Source of the DNA: Brevibacterium sp. 'Marine'
Lineage (GTDB): Bacteria; Actinomycetota; Actinomycetes; Actinomycetales; Brevibacteriaceae
DNA length: 64,000 nucleotides
Direction of reading: 5' to 3'
Assembly: GCF_012844365.1 (NCBI RefSeq)
Contig: NZ_CP051626.1
Span: 1,984,001-2,048,000, forward strand
Part shown: one piece after another, positions 16,347-26,475 of the stretch
Position numbering within the stretch: position 1 is the first letter of the stretch
How the letters are laid out: every line of letters begins with the position of its first letter
Notes under the pieces: model-generated
Told to the model about the DNA's origin: nothing
Seen by the model: the letters and a program-made list of their open reading frames with translations, nothing else
Databases searched by the model: none
Program-made: the position numbers and the translations under genes

Positions 16347-17705
16347 ATGTCGCGTCAGGAGGAATTCGTTCTCAGGACAGTCGAGGATCGTGAAGTCCGA
16401 TTCATCCGACTCTGGTTCACCGATGTCCTCGGACAGCTGAAGTCCGTGGCCATCGTTCCCGCCGAACTCGAAGGCGCCTTCTCCGAAGGCATCGGGTTCG
16501 ACGGTTCGGCAGTCGAGGGACTGTCACGGGTCTTCGAAGCCGATATGGTCCTCAAGCCCGATCCTTCGACGTTCTCTCTGCTGCCCTGGCGCGGGGAGAT
16601 CGAGCCGACCGGGAGGATGTTCTGCGACGTCCACGTCCCCGGGGGAGAACCGGCGCCGGCTGACCCGCGCAACGTCCTCAAGCGCACCTTGGCCAAAGCC
16701 GCCGAACGCGGCTTCACCTTCTACGTGCATCCGGAGATCGAGTTCTATCTGTTCAAGACCGACAACCTCGATCCCGTCTCCGGGATCAGCGATGGCACCG
16801 CGCCGAAGCCCGTGGACACGGCAGGCTACTTCGACCATGTCAACGGCGGAACGGCCAACGACTTCCGGCGGGAAGCCGTCACCATGCTCGAAGCCATGGG
16901 CCTGTCGGTGGAATTCTCCCACCATGAGGCCGGACCCGGTCAGAACGAGATCGATCTGCGCTATGCCGACGCGCTGACGATGGCCGACAACGTCATGACG
17001 TTCCGGTCTGTGATCAAAGAGGTCGCGATCTCTCAGGGTGTCTACGCCTCATTCATGCCCAAGCCGATGGCCGAGCACCCGGGCAACGGGATGCACACGC
17101 ATGTCTCCCTGTTCGAGGGCGAGAACAATGCCTTCTTCGAACCGGGTGCTGAGTACCAGCTGTCGAAGACCGGTCGACAGTTCATCGCCGGACTGCTCAC
17201 CCACGCCGCTGAGATCTCCGCGGTGACCAACCAGCACGTGAACTCCTACAAACGCCTGTGGACCGGGCACGAAGCCCCGTCCTACATCTCGTGGGGCCAT
17301 CGCAACCGTTCGGCGCTCGTGCGAGTCCCGCAGTACAACTCAGGGAAGTCCTCATCCGCACGGGTCGAATACCGTGCTCTCGACTCCTCGGCCAACCCAT
17401 ACCTGTCCTATGCGCTTATGCTCGCAGCGGGGCTCAAGGGAATCGAGGAAGGGTACGAACTGCCTGACGAGGCCGAGGACAACGTCTGGCTGCTCTCGTC
17501 CACCGAACGTCGAGCGATGGGCATCGAAGCGCTGCCGCGCAGCCTCTCCCACGCCCTGGAGCTGATGGAAGGCTCGGACCTCGTCGCAGAGACGCTGGGC
17601 GAGGAAGTGTTCGACTTCTTCCTGCGCAACAAACGGCAGGAATGGACCGACTACCGTGCGCAGGTGACTCCGTACGAAATCGCCAAGCACTTCACCTCGA
17701 TGTGA
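16347..17705 (+). CDS. glnA2: glutamine synthetase, GlnA2 type
   Basis: A 452-residue type I glutamine synthetase homologue that condenses ammonia and glutamate using ATP. Motifs include GFDGSAVEGLSRVFEADM, the FYVHPEIEFYLF metal-ligand glutamates, EFSHHEAGPGQNEIDLRYADAL, PMAEHPGNGMHTHVSL, and the ATP-site HRNRSALVRVP. The adenylylation tyrosine motif present in GlnA1 is absent (EEGYELPDEAEDNVW takes its place), consistent with the unmodified GlnA2 group. The ATG at 16347 begins 4 bp after the upstream gene, and the stop overlaps the glnE start, so small gene-glnA2-glnE form an operon. Confidence 0.92.
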   Translation: MSRQEEFVLRTVEDREVRFIRLWFTDVLGQLKSVAIVPAELEGAFSEGIGFDGSAVEGLSRVFEADMVLKPDPSTFSLLPWRGEIEPTGRMFCDVHVPGGEPAPADPRNVLKRTLAKAAERGFTFYVHPEIEFYLFKTDNLDPVSGISDGTAPKPVDTAGYFDHVNGGTANDFRREAVTMLEAMGLSVEFSHHEAGPGQNEIDLRYADALTMADNVMTFRSVIKEVAISQGVYASFMPKPMAEHPGNGMHTHVSLFEGENNAFFEPGAEYQLSKTGRQFIAGLLTHAAEISAVTNQHVNSYKRLWTGHEAPSYISWGHRNRSALVRVPQYNSGKSSSARVEYRALDSSANPYLSYALMLAAGLKGIEEGYELPDEAEDNVWLLSSTERRAMGIEALPRSLSHALELMEGSDLVAETLGEEVFDFFLRNKRQEWTDYRAQVTPYEIAKHFTSM

Positions 17706-20700
17706 TGGCCGCAGTCACATCTCGCACCACCAGCATCCCGGATGCCACAGCCCGCTTCCTCCGCGAGCTCGATGAGCTGCTCGGTCAGCCCCTGGCCACT
17801 GACTCGAGGTTCGTCGATCTGCTCATGGCCGCACCGGATCCGCACGGGGCGGCGCTCGGTCTGCTGCGCGTGGTCGAGGCCGCAGGAGAGGATTCCGGGG
17901 CGCTGCTGGACGCGGTGAGGTCGGGGACGACGAGGGAACTGGCCGAGGATGAACTCAATCGTCCGCTCCTGGCTCGACTGCTCGCGGTCGTCGGCACGTC
18001 GGAGGCGATGGTCGATCACCTCGTCCGACATCCCGACTCCCTGCCGCTGCTGCTCGCCCCGGACCCGTTCCTGCTGATCTCCACACCTGCCGCCTCGGCG
18101 GTGTCCCTGCGCGCCGAGATGCTCTCGGCCCTCGGCGCTGACCCCGACGATCCGGCTCCGCGTGCGAAGGTGACCGGAGACGAAGGAATCAAGGCACTGC
18201 GACGAAACTACCGTGATGCTGTGCTTCGCCTCGTCGCCGACGACCTGTCGGCGGAGTCCCCGGGCGAGATCGTCGACCAGGTCATGGCCGTCCTGTCGGA
18301 TCTGGCGGCGGCCGCACTCGACGCGGCCCTGGCCATTGCGCGTGCCGAGCTCGATGAGGCGGCCCACATCCGTCTTGCCGTCATCGCCCTGGGCAAGACC
18401 GGGGCCCGAGAACTCAACTACGTCTCCGATGTCGACGTCGTCTTCGTCCTCGATTCCGCTGAGACCGAGGGGGCCAGGAACCTGGCCACCGATCTCGCCC
18501 AACGCATGCGCAGCATCCTCTCGGACGCCGGAGGAGAGCCTGCCCTGTGGGAGGTCGACACGGCGCTGCGCCCCGAAGGCAAAGCCGGAGCACTCGTGCG
18601 GACGCTGTCGGAGTTCGAACACTATTACGCCGAGATCGCCGAGAACTGGGAATTCCAGGCCCTGCTCAAGGCCCGACCCGTGGCCGGCGACGTGGAGGTG
18701 GGGGAGGCGTTCTCCGCATCGCTTCTGCCCCTGGTGTGGCAGGCGGCCAGCCGTCCAGGCTTCATCGATGGGATCCGCGCGATGCGTCGGCGCGTCGTCG
18801 ACCTCATCCCGGCAGTCGAAGCCCCACGCCAGATCAAACTGGGACGCGGGGGACTGCGAGACGTCGAATTCTCCGCACAGATGCTCCAGCTCGTCCACGG
18901 ACGCAATGATGAGGACATCCGCACCCCGAACACCCTCGTCGCCCTCGAAGAGCTCGGAGAGCACGGATACATCGGCCAACAGGACGCATCGGTCTTCTCG
19001 ACCGCGTACCGATTCATGCGGGTCGTCGAACACCGAGTCCAGATCCCGAGGATGATGCGCAACGCACTCATCCCCGACGACGAGACCAAGCTGCGGATGC
19101 TGGCCCGCTCCGTCTTCCGCTCCGGGTCACGGACCGGGGACCGCCTCGAAGAGGTCCGCCGCGACTATGCGAAACAGGTCACCCGGCTCCACGAGCAGAT
19201 CTTCTATCGACCCATCCTCGAGGCGGCCGTGGGAGTCCACGGTGCCGTCGTGGACGCTCAGAAGCGAGGAACGAGTCTGCAGGCGGCCGCCGATCGTCTC
19301 CAGGCGTTCGGCTATGTTGACCCGCAGGGAGCATTGGGCCACATCAAGGCCCTGACCACAGGCATGTCGCGCACGGCATTGGTCATCAAACAGGTGCTTC
19401 CTGCCCTGCTCGACTGGTTCTCCGATGGGGTCGAACCCGACCGAGCTCTGCTGGCCTTCCGACGGCTGAGCGAGTCGCTGGCATCGTCGGGGTGGTTCCT
19501 CAAGATGCTTCGTGACTCCGGCCTCGCCGCCAAATCGGTGGCCGAGGTGCTTTCCCTGTCCGGATATGCGACGGAACTTCTGCAACGCCAGCCTGCTGCT
19601 GTCGCCTGGCTGGACCGCTACGAGAACCTCGACGCCCGTGACCCTGCGATCCTCAACGCCGAAGTCGACGGACTGCTCAAACGCCACGGGGCAGATGCGG
19701 TGACTGCGATCCGTGAGACCTACAGTCGAGAACTGCTGCGCATCGCCCTGCGCGACGTCCTCGACGTCGGAGACCGGGCGGAGATACCCGGTGATCTCTC
19801 CGACCTCATGGACCTGGCTGTGCGAGGCGCCCTGCAGGCGGTCCGAACCGATCTGGACGGTCCTGAGACCCCGGACTACGATTTCGGGATCATCGCCATG
19901 GGCCGGTGGGGTGGACGCGAGATCGGGTACTTCTCCGATGCCGATGCGATGTTCGTCTACCGGCCCTTGAGCGACGATCTCGACGCCGAGGCCCGGGGAA
20001 AGCTGAGCAAGCATGTGACGAAAGTGGCCCTCCAGCTCACCTCCCGGCTCAAGGCCAGCGAAGGCGCCCAGGGGGTCGACCTCGATGCGGACCTGCGACC
20101 GGAAGGCAAGAACGGGCCGTTGGTACGCAGCTTCGCGTCCTACCAGGCCTACTACGCGAAGTGGTCACAGCCGTGGGAGGCGCAGGCGCTGCTGCGGGCA
20201 CGTCCGATCGCCGGCGACGACGGTCTCATCGCCGATTTCCGGGCACTCATCGATCCCCTGCGCTACCCGGGGGAGATGCCGCAGAAGGCATTGACCCAGG
20301 TGCGCACGCTCAAGGCGCGGATGGAGGACGAACGACTGCCGCGCAATGCCGATAAGCGCCGGCACCTCAAGCTCGGCCGCGGCAGTCTCTCCGATGTCGA
20401 GTGGACCGTTCAGCTCCTGCAGCTTCGGCATGGGCATCGGGTGGACGGGATGCGTACGACCTCGACCCTGTCGGCTCTCGACGTGGCCACTGAGGAAGGT
20501 CTGCTTCCGGCCGACGACGCCGAACAGCTGGCCGCGGCCTGGCAGCTGGCCACCGATGTGCGTTCCGCCGTCATGCTCTTCCGCGGTCGCACGGCGGAAT
20601 CGCTGCCTGCCGATCACACCGAGCTCGAGGCCACGGCCCGCCTGCTCGGCTATCCGGCAGGGGCGGGCCATGATCTCGAAGACGACTTTCTGCGTACGAC

Positions 20701-20746
20701 CCGGCACGCCCGGTCCGTCATGGAGCACCGCTTCTACGACTTCTGA
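17705..20746 (+). CDS. glnE: bifunctional glutamine synthetase adenylyltransferase/adenylyl-removing enzyme
   Basis: A 1013-residue protein with the duplicated architecture of GlnE. The first nucleotidyltransferase domain carries GKTGARELNYVSDVDVVFVL and the second GRWGGREIGYFSDADAMFVY, each followed by its GlnD-UR-type helical domain (KLGRGGLRDVEFSAQMLQL and KLGRGSLSDVEWTVQLLQL). One half adenylylates and the other de-adenylylates glutamine synthetase, here most likely GlnA1, encoded 1.7 kb away and carrying the target tyrosine. The ATG at 17705 overlaps the glnA2 stop (TGATG), indicating translational coupling. Confidence 0.96.
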   Translation: MAAVTSRTTSIPDATARFLRELDELLGQPLATDSRFVDLLMAAPDPHGAALGLLRVVEAAGEDSGALLDAVRSGTTRELAEDELNRPLLARLLAVVGTSEAMVDHLVRHPDSLPLLLAPDPFLLISTPAASAVSLRAEMLSALGADPDDPAPRAKVTGDEGIKALRRNYRDAVLRLVADDLSAESPGEIVDQVMAVLSDLAAAALDAALAIARAELDEAAHIRLAVIALGKTGARELNYVSDVDVVFVLDSAETEGARNLATDLAQRMRSILSDAGGEPALWEVDTALRPEGKAGALVRTLSEFEHYYAEIAENWEFQALLKARPVAGDVEVGEAFSASLLPLVWQAASRPGFIDGIRAMRRRVVDLIPAVEAPRQIKLGRGGLRDVEFSAQMLQLVHGRNDEDIRTPNTLVALEELGEHGYIGQQDASVFSTAYRFMRVVEHRVQIPRMMRNALIPDDETKLRMLARSVFRSGSRTGDRLEEVRRDYAKQVTRLHEQIFYRPILEAAVGVHGAVVDAQKRGTSLQAAADRLQAFGYVDPQGALGHIKALTTGMSRTALVIKQVLPALLDWFSDGVEPDRALLAFRRLSESLASSGWFLKMLRDSGLAAKSVAEVLSLSGYATELLQRQPAAVAWLDRYENLDARDPAILNAEVDGLLKRHGADAVTAIRETYSRELLRIALRDVLDVGDRAEIPGDLSDLMDLAVRGALQAVRTDLDGPETPDYDFGIIAMGRWGGREIGYFSDADAMFVYRPLSDDLDAEARGKLSKHVTKVALQLTSRLKASEGAQGVDLDADLRPEGKNGPLVRSFASYQAYYAKWSQPWEAQALLRARPIAGDDGLIADFRALIDPLRYPGEMPQKALTQVRTLKARMEDERLPRNADKRRHLKLGRGSLSDVEWTVQLLQLRHGHRVDGMRTTSTLSALDVATEEGLLPADDAEQLAAAWQLATDVRSAVMLFRGRTAESLPADHTELEATARLLGYPAGAGHDLEDDFLRTTRHARSVMEHRFYDF

Positions 20747-20836
20747 GACTCGTGCGGCAGGCTGCCGCCATCGGGTTCCCCGCATGAGACCGCCGAATCA
20801 GACTTCGGATCGACGGGTCAGAGGCCGGTCGCCGGG

Positions 20837-22303
20837 TCAGTCGGCGAATTCGAGCCCGAGCAGGGCGTTCTCGACCACCTCGGGCAGGGCCGGGTGGATC
20901 CAGTACTGCCCGGTGGCCACCTCGTCGGCCTTCTGACCGAAGGCCATCGCCTGGATGAGCGGTTGGATGAGAATCGAGGCTTCATGCCCGACGATATGCG
21001 CGCCGAGGATGTGCCGGGTGCGGCGATCGGCGATGATCTTCACGATTCCCGGATCATCGGCCATCGCCCAGCCGTAGGCGACGTCGGAGAACTTCTGCAC
21101 CTTGATCGTGACCTCGTGCCCGTCCTCCGTCGCCTGGTCCTCGGTCATGCCCACAAAGGCGACCTGAGGGGAGGAGAAGACGGCGCCGGGCACGGCATGA
21201 TGGTTGACGGCAGTGAGATCAGCGGTCGGTGCACTGCCCGGCGCTCCTGCCGCGACATCTGCATCCAGGTTGCGTCCGACGATCTTCGCCTCGTGGTTGG
21301 CGACGTGTTTGAGCTGGTGAGGCGAGGAGATGTCGCCGAGCGCGAACACTCCGGGTACCGGCTGACCTGAGGAGAGGACTCGCTGGAACTCATCGACGGA
21401 GAGGCGCTTGCCGTCGGTGACGTCGAATCCGGCGGTCTCGACGTCGAGCTCGGCGGTGTTGGGGACCCGTCCCGTGGCCACGAGCACGCCGTCGGCGGTG
21501 ATCGTCTCGGGCAGGTCCGCCTCGGCGAGGCGCCCGCTGGGTTCGAGGGTCAGCGTGACCTCGCCGTCGGCGATGTCGATCTGCTTCGCCTGGGCCCCGT
21601 GGAGGACGGTGTGGGAGGAGTCGAAGATCCGGGTGAACTCGTCGGCAGCCTCCTCGTCGATATTGCTCAGGAGGCGGGGGCCGCGGGCCAGGACGGTCAC
21701 CTCGGTGCCGAGAGCGGCGAAGACGTGGGCGAACTCCATGGCCACGATCCCGGAGCCGATGATGACCAGGCGACGCGGCTGTTCGGCGCGGCGCATCACC
21801 GTGTTCGAGGTGAACACCGGGTAGTCGTCGGTGTCGATGCGGGCGATGTCGATCCCGGCGATGTCGGGGATGAACGGGTGGGCGCCGGCGGCGATGACGA
21901 TGCGATCGGCGGTGATCTCCTCGCCGGAAGCAGTGCGCACGGTCTTCGCCCCGGTGAAATGAACGTGTTCGGGCACGACTGTGACGTTGGGTTGGCGGTC
22001 GCTGCTGCGGTATTCGCGTCCTCCGGACTCGATGGCGTCGATGCGGGAGAAGATGCGTTCCTGGAGGCCTGCCCAATCGACTTCGGGGTGGGTGGAGGTC
22101 AGGTTGTAGCGGTCGGCTTGGGCGGCCTGCTCGGCCAGAGTGGCGGGGTAGACGAACATCTTCGTCGGGATGCACCCGACGTTGAGGCAGGTGCCGCCGA
22201 AGTGCCATTCCTCGGCGATGGCGGTCTTCAGGCCCGCGAATCGCTTGTCGAGGAACATATTTCCCGAACCGGTGCCGATGAGCAGCAGGTCATAATGCGT
22301 CAA
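20837..22303 (-). CDS. mtr: mycothione reductase
   Basis: A 488-residue FAD-dependent disulfide reductase that reduces mycothiol disulfide with NADPH. The redox-active GGTCLNVGCIPTKM, two Rossmann folds (DLLLIGTGSGN; LVIIGSGIVAMEFA), FALGDISSPHQLKHVANHE and the C-terminal YWIHPALPEVVENALL catalytic His-Glu pair are present. GTGSGN and the HPALPEV ending match mycothione reductases rather than dihydrolipoamide dehydrogenases. The start is a TTG at 22303 behind GGAGGG; the overlapping ATG is out of frame. It is located between glnE (convergent) and glnA1, with a terminator separating it from the latter. Confidence 0.9.
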   Translation of the reverse strand: MTHYDLLLIGTGSGNMFLDKRFAGLKTAIAEEWHFGGTCLNVGCIPTKMFVYPATLAEQAAQADRYNLTSTHPEVDWAGLQERIFSRIDAIESGGREYRSSDRQPNVTVVPEHVHFTGAKTVRTASGEEITADRIVIAAGAHPFIPDIAGIDIARIDTDDYPVFTSNTVMRRAEQPRRLVIIGSGIVAMEFAHVFAALGTEVTVLARGPRLLSNIDEEAADEFTRIFDSSHTVLHGAQAKQIDIADGEVTLTLEPSGRLAEADLPETITADGVLVATGRVPNTAELDVETAGFDVTDGKRLSVDEFQRVLSSGQPVPGVFALGDISSPHQLKHVANHEAKIVGRNLDADVAAGAPGSAPTADLTAVNHHAVPGAVFSSPQVAFVGMTEDQATEDGHEVTIKVQKFSDVAYGWAMADDPGIVKIIADRRTRHILGAHIVGHEASILIQPLIQAMAFGQKADEVATGQYWIHPALPEVVENALLGLEFAD

Positions 22304-22360
22304 AGTCCATCCCTCCGATGGTGCGTGATCCGATCGGCCGCGTGGGCGGCCGCAGAGCCG

Positions 22361-22394
22361 AAAGGGCGCCACGGGTGAAAACCCGTGACGCCCT
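22361..22394 (-). terminator. terminator downstream of glnA1
   Basis: The minus-strand hairpin AGGGCGTCACGGGT / ACCCGTGGCGCCCT has a four-base loop (TTTC) and is followed by TTCGG. It lies 60 bp after the glnA1 stop and before mtr, so glnA1 is probably monocistronic. Confidence 0.75.
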
Positions 22395-22453
22395 CACTCT
22401 ATTCCACTCGGCTGCGGGATCTCAGCTCGGCTGAGGTCGGCGACCGGCCGAGA

Positions 22454-23878
22454 TCAGAGTGCGTAGTAGAGCTCGAACTCCGTCGGTGTCGGACGCAGGC
22501 GAGCGACATCGAGTTCGTTCTCACGCTTGATGCGGATCCATGTCTCGATGAGGTCGGGGGTGAACACGTCCCCGGCGGTGAGGAAGTCGTGGTCCTTCTC
22601 CAGCTCGATGAGAGCCTCGTCGAGGGTGCCGGGGACGAGCTTGATGTCCTTGGCCTCCTCCGGCGGGAGCTCGTAGAGGTCCTTGTCGATGGGCTCCGGG
22701 GGCTCGATGCGGTTGCGGATGCCGTCGAGTCCGGCCATGAGCTGCGCCGAGAACGCGAGGTAGGGGTTCGACGAGGGGTCGGGCACACGGAACTCGAGGC
22801 GCTTGGCCTTCGGCGAGGAACCGGTGACAGGAATGCGGATCGCGGCCGAACGGTTGCGTGCCGAGTAGACGAGGTTGACCGGAGCTTCGTAGCCGGGCAC
22901 GAGCCGACGGTAGGAGTTGATCGTCGGGTTCGTGAAGGCGAGCACGGCGCCGGCATGCTCGATGAGGCCGCCGATGTACCAGCGGGCGAGGTCGGAGAGC
23001 CCGCCGTAGCCGTTCTCGTCATAGAACAGGGGCTCGCCGTTCTTCCACAGCGACTGGTGGCAGTGCATTCCCGAACCGTTGTCGTCGAACATCGGTTTGG
23101 GCATGAAGGTCGCGGACTTGCCGTTGGCGAACGCAGTGTTCTTGATGACGTACTTGAAGTCGAGCAGCTGGTCGGCGGCGTGCTGGAGGGTGTTGAACTT
23201 GTAGTTGATCTCCTGCTGACCCGCGGTGCCGACCTCGTGGTGGGCCCGCTCCATCTCGAAGCCGATCTGTTCGAGCGTCAGTGACATCTCGTCACGAATA
23301 TCGGCGAAGTGGTCCTGTGGAGAGACGGGGAAGTACCCGCTCTTGTGCGGGGTCTTGTAGCCGAGATTGCCGCCGGCCTCATCGGCGCCGGTGTTCCACG
23401 CTGCTTCCTCGGAGTCGATGCGGTAGAAGCTGTTGCCGGGAGTGTTCTCGTACTGGATGGAGTCGAAGAGGTAGAACTCCGCCTCAGCGCCGTAGAAAGC
23501 GGTGTCGGCGATGCCGGTGCTCTGCAGGTAGGCCTCGGCTTTGGCCGCGACCTGCCGCGGATCGCGGGAGTACGGCTCGTCGGTGAAGGGGTCGACGATC
23601 GAATGCGTGACGACCAGAGTCTTCGCCTCACGGAACGGATCGATGTAGGCGGAGGTGACATCGGCGAGCAGCTTCATGTCGGACTCGTGGATGCCCTGGA
23701 AGCCTGTGATGGAGGACCCGTCGAAGAGCAGACCTTCGGTGATCTCCTCCGTGCCGTATGAGGCGGCGGGGAGGTTGAAGTGCTGGACCACACCGGGCAG
23801 GTCGCAGAACCGGACATCGACGAATTTGACGTCGTTGTCCGAAATGAAATTGACGAGTTCTTCAGCAGACGAGAACAC
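22454..23878 (-). CDS. glnA: glutamine synthetase type I
   Basis: A 474-residue main glutamine synthetase (dodecameric GSI-beta). Motifs include [76 protein letters not shown] and the adenylylation site [10 protein letters not shown] with Tyr402, the residue modified by GlnE. The start codon is GTG at 23878, with AGGAGACC about 8 bp upstream. Monocistronic: a hairpin follows, and the divergent RDD gene lies 143 bp upstream. Confidence 0.96.
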   Translation of the reverse strand: MFSSAEELVNFISDNDVKFVDVRFCDLPGVVQHFNLPAASYGTEEITEGLLFDGSSITGFQGIHESDMKLLADVTSAYIDPFREAKTLVVTHSIVDPFTDEPYSRDPRQVAAKAEAYLQSTGIADTAFYGAEAEFYLFDSIQYENTPGNSFYRIDSEEAAWNTGADEAGGNLGYKTPHKSGYFPVSPQDHFADIRDEMSLTLEQIGFEMERAHHEVGTAGQQEINYKFNTLQHAADQLLDFKYVIKNTAFANGKSATFMPKPMFDDNGSGMHCHQSLWKNGEPLFYDENGYGGLSDLARWYIGGLIEHAGAVLAFTNPTINSYRRLVPGYEAPVNLVYSARNRSAAIRIPVTGSSPKAKRLEFRVPDPSSNPYLAFSAQLMAGLDGIRNRIEPPEPIDKDLYELPPEEAKDIKLVPGTLDEALIELEKDHDFLTAGDVFTPDLIETWIRIKRENELDVARLRPTPTEFELYYAL

Positions 23879-24021
23879 TTAGGTCTCCTAGTTCGTGTAC
23901 GGTGGCCGTTTGTCCTGACCGCAGTCGATTCTAGTCGCCGAAGAATGAAGTGGTGATGTCGGTCATGTTTCGGGCATGTTTCCTGAGGATTCATTCAGCT
24001 CGGATTCCGTAGGCTGGGGGA

Positions 24022-24462
24022 GTGATCAATCGTGACGACCTCGGTTCCTGGCTCGAAGGACCCCGGTTCGACAGGGAAGACGACGACTGGCCCGGAAAGC
24101 GGCTCGGTCTGCCTGTCAACGGCTCGCATTCTCTGGCCCCGGCGTGGAAGCGCATCCTCGCCCTGCTCGTCGACTGGCTGATGTGTCTGGCGATCGCCAA
24201 TCTCATCGATCCGGCGAATCCGGTCCTGGCTCCAGCCATCTTCGCACTCGAGAATTTCGTGCTCGTGGGAACTCTCGGCTACTCGGTGGGGCATCGCCTC
24301 TTCGGCATCGAGGTCCGCCGCCTCGACGGCCATGTGCCGGGACTGCTCAAGTCGCTCATCCGCGCCCTCCTCGTCGTCCTCGTCATCCCCGCCCTCATCT
24401 TCAACCGGGACAACCGGGGAGTCCACGACCTCGCTGCCGGAACCGTCATCCTCCGCCGCTGA
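24022..24462 (+). CDS. RDD family membrane protein
   Basis: A 146-residue protein with the RDD-domain pattern: the first helix follows SLAPAWKRILALLVDWLMCL (Arg and Asp at canonical positions), a second hydrophobic segment starts near ALENFVLVGTLGYSVGHRLFGIEVRR, and a third is IRALLVVLVIPALIF, ending NRGVHDLAAGTVI. The function is unknown. The gene sits between glnA1 and DUF4191, as in the mycobacterial Rv2219A-glnA1 arrangement (from memory). Its stop is followed 8 bp later by the second 62-bp palindrome. Confidence 0.88.
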   Translation: MINRDDLGSWLEGPRFDREDDDWPGKRLGLPVNGSHSLAPAWKRILALLVDWLMCLAIANLIDPANPVLAPAIFALENFVLVGTLGYSVGHRLFGIEVRRLDGHVPGLLKSLIRALLVVLVIPALIFNRDNRGVHDLAAGTVILRR

Positions 24463-24470
24463 CCTCCTTG

Positions 24471-24532
24471 TTGCTACCTGACGGGGGCCCAGCAACCTCG
24501 CGCGAGGTTGCTGGGCCCCCGTCAGGTAGCAA
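24471..24532. repeat. 62-bp perfect palindrome between convergent genes (copy 2)
   Basis: A 31-base arm starting TTGCTACCTGACGGGGGCCC is followed by its exact reverse complement. Compared with copy 1 at 14626-14687 it differs at three arm positions, each mirrored in the other arm, so pairing is perfect in both. It begins 8 bp after the RDD stop and lies before the convergent DUF4191 gene. The following bases (AATAAGGGG) also resemble those after copy 1. Confidence 0.9.
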
Positions 24533-24611
24533 TAAGGGGTGGTGGGATGAGAGCGGCGCCGACTCGGATCGAGTCGGCGCCGCTACTTCGTCTTTGCTGG
24601 GTGTCTGCGGA

Positions 24612-25349
24612 TCAGCGTCCGCGCATGGCCTTGTGGTTCGGGCGGGCCTTGTTCGGGTCGATTCCCTTCGGGATCGGCGGACGCGAACCCTGAGTGCCGA
24701 GCGCGGCAAGACGGTTGCGCACGGCCAGGACCTCGGCGCGGTTGAGTTTGCGCGGCAGCTTCTGGACGGCCGGAACGACCTGCTTCATCGTCAGCTGGCC
24801 GTCTTCCTTGCCACCCTGGAAGGTGTGGACCGGGACGTTGGGGAGGATGCGCTCGTGACGCTTCTTCTCCTTGGCCAGCAGCTTCGCACTGCGACCCTTC
24901 GGCCCTTCGCTCAGCAGCACGACGCCGGCACGGCCGGTCGAGCGGAACACGAGATCGCGGCTCTTCGGGTCGACGGCGATGGGCTTCTCGTCCATGAGGT
25001 AGCCGCGACGAGCGGTGTTGAGGACGGCCCCGAAGGCTCCCGGCTGTCCGTCCATCTGAGCGAATGCGGCGGTCTCGGCGAAGCGCCCGAGCATGAACAT
25101 GCCCAACAGCAGACCGACCATGAAGCCGAGGATCGTCGTGAAGATCGCGGTGGTGCCGCCGATGAGCAGACCGATCATGAGACCGATGAGCGTGCACCCG
25201 AGGATCGCCGCAGCCAACAGCCACGGGGTCGCTTTGTTGTGTTTGGCGGACAGCTCGTAGACCTGACGCATCTGCGCCAGACGGCCGGGCTTCTTGTTCG
25301 GATCTTTGGGCTTGCGCCGGAAGAGTCCCTTACGCGGTTCTTCGCTCAT
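24612..25349 (-). CDS. DUF4191 membrane protein
   Basis: A 245-residue actinobacterial protein with a basic N-terminus (residues 1-38) and two adjacent hydrophobic helices at about 39-90 (WLLAAAILGCTLIGLMIGLL and AIFTTILGFMVGLLLGMF). A soluble C-terminal domain (about 95-245) follows. No catalytic motif is visible. It is downstream of lipA (64 bp), and the same order occurs in mycobacteria (Rv2219 after lipA), so a role linked to the lipoate or glutamine synthetase block has been conserved by position only. Confidence 0.88.
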   Translation of the reverse strand: MSEEPRKGLFRRKPKDPNKKPGRLAQMRQVYELSAKHNKATPWLLAAAILGCTLIGLMIGLLIGGTTAIFTTILGFMVGLLLGMFMLGRFAETAAFAQMDGQPGAFGAVLNTARRGYLMDEKPIAVDPKSRDLVFRSTGRAGVVLLSEGPKGRSAKLLAKEKKRHERILPNVPVHTFQGGKEDGQLTMKQVVPAVQKLPRKLNRAEVLAVRNRLAALGTQGSRPPIPKGIDPNKARPNHKAMRGR

Positions 25350-25412
25350 TCTCTCACTTGCTCTTGAGGGGCGTTGCGGCGTCGCCTCCGGAAATCAGGC
25401 GGAGGCCGACGC

Positions 25413-26465
25413 TCATTGCTCAGCAGTCAAGTCTACCTCTTCGCCGGGGCCGAAGGTATCCACAACCGCCTGCGCCTCCTGTTTGGCAGGCGTGTGCTTG
25501 TCCAGGTGCGCCAGATGCGACGGGATCTCCTCGCCGCGGCGACGCATGGCGGTGGCCCACAGGCGACCGGCACGGTAGGACGAACGCACGAGCGGACCCG
25601 ACATGACACCGAGGAAGCCGATCTCCTCGGCCGCATCGCGCAGCATCACGAAGTCGGCGGGCTTGACCCACCGGGTGACGGGGTGGTGGCGCGGGGAGGG
25701 ACGCAGGTACTGCGTGATCGTGATGAGGTCGCATCCGGCATCGTGCAGGTCCTTAAGCGCGGAGATGATCTCGTCGTTCGTCTCACCCATCCCGAGGATG
25801 AGGTTCGACTTCGTCACCAGACCGGCTTCGCGGGCCTGCGTGATCACCGACAGGGAACGCTCGTAGCGGAACGCGGGGCGGATCCGCTTGAAGATGCGCG
25901 GCACCGTTTCGACATTGTGCGCGAGCACCTCGGGACGCGAGGAGAACACCTCGGCGAGCTGATCCGGTTTGGCATTGAAATCGGGGATGAGCAGTTCGAC
26001 GCCGGTGCCGCGACCGTCGACGTAGGACAGGTCGTGGATCTGGCGCACGGTCTCCGCGTAGAGCCAGGCTCCGCCGTCGTCGAGGTCGTCACGGGCCACA
26101 CCGGTGATCGTCGAGTAGCGCAGGCCCATCTCCGCCACCGAGGCGGCCACGCGGCGCGGCTCGTCGGCGTCGAATTCGGCCGGTCGGCCGGTGTCGATCT
26201 GGCAGAAGTCACAGCGTCGGGTGCACTGTTCGCCGCCGATGAGGAAGGTCGCTTCGCGATCTTCCCAGCATTCGAAGATGTTCGGGCATCCGGCCTCTTC
26301 ACAGACCGTGTGCAGCTCCTGCTTGCGCACGAGCGATTTCAGCGCGGTGTATTCGGGACCGATATGGGCCTTCGCCTTGATCCAGGCCGGCTTGTCCTCG
26401 ATGGGAGTCTCGGAGTTGCGGGCCTCGACGCGGAGCATGCGGCGGCCCTCTGGTGCGATCGTCAT
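25413..26465 (-). CDS. lipA: lipoyl synthase
   Basis: A 350-residue radical-SAM enzyme that inserts two sulfurs into octanoyl groups on lipoyl domains. Both [4Fe-4S] clusters are visible: the auxiliary-cluster cysteines in [13 protein letters not shown] and the radical-[11 protein letters not shown]. The C-terminal SSYRAGR motif supplies the serine ligand (RSSYRAG). The ATG at 26465 is chosen because family similarity begins at [17 protein letters not shown]. It lies 10 bp after lipB. Substrate proteins include SucB, encoded 2.3 kb away. Confidence 0.96.
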   Translation of the reverse strand: MTIAPEGRRMLRVEARNSETPIEDKPAWIKAKAHIGPEYTALKSLVRKQELHTVCEEAGCPNIFECWEDREATFLIGGEQCTRRCDFCQIDTGRPAEFDADEPRRVAASVAEMGLRYSTITGVARDDLDDGGAWLYAETVRQIHDLSYVDGRGTGVELLIPDFNAKPDQLAEVFSSRPEVLAHNVETVPRIFKRIRPAFRYERSLSVITQAREAGLVTKSNLILGMGETNDEIISALKDLHDAGCDLITITQYLRPSPRHHPVTRWVKPADFVMLRDAAEEIGFLGVMSGPLVRSSYRAGRLWATAMRRRGEEIPSHLAHLDKHTPAKQEAQAVVDTFGPGEEVDLTAEQ

Positions 26466-26475
26466 CTGAGTTCTC

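Noticed and set aside
14626..24532. Could the two palindromes be CRISPR repeats, att sites or small RNAs?
   Set aside because: Only one copy per locus, no spacers, no integrase or cas genes nearby; intergenic position between convergent genes fits a terminator or REP-like role better.
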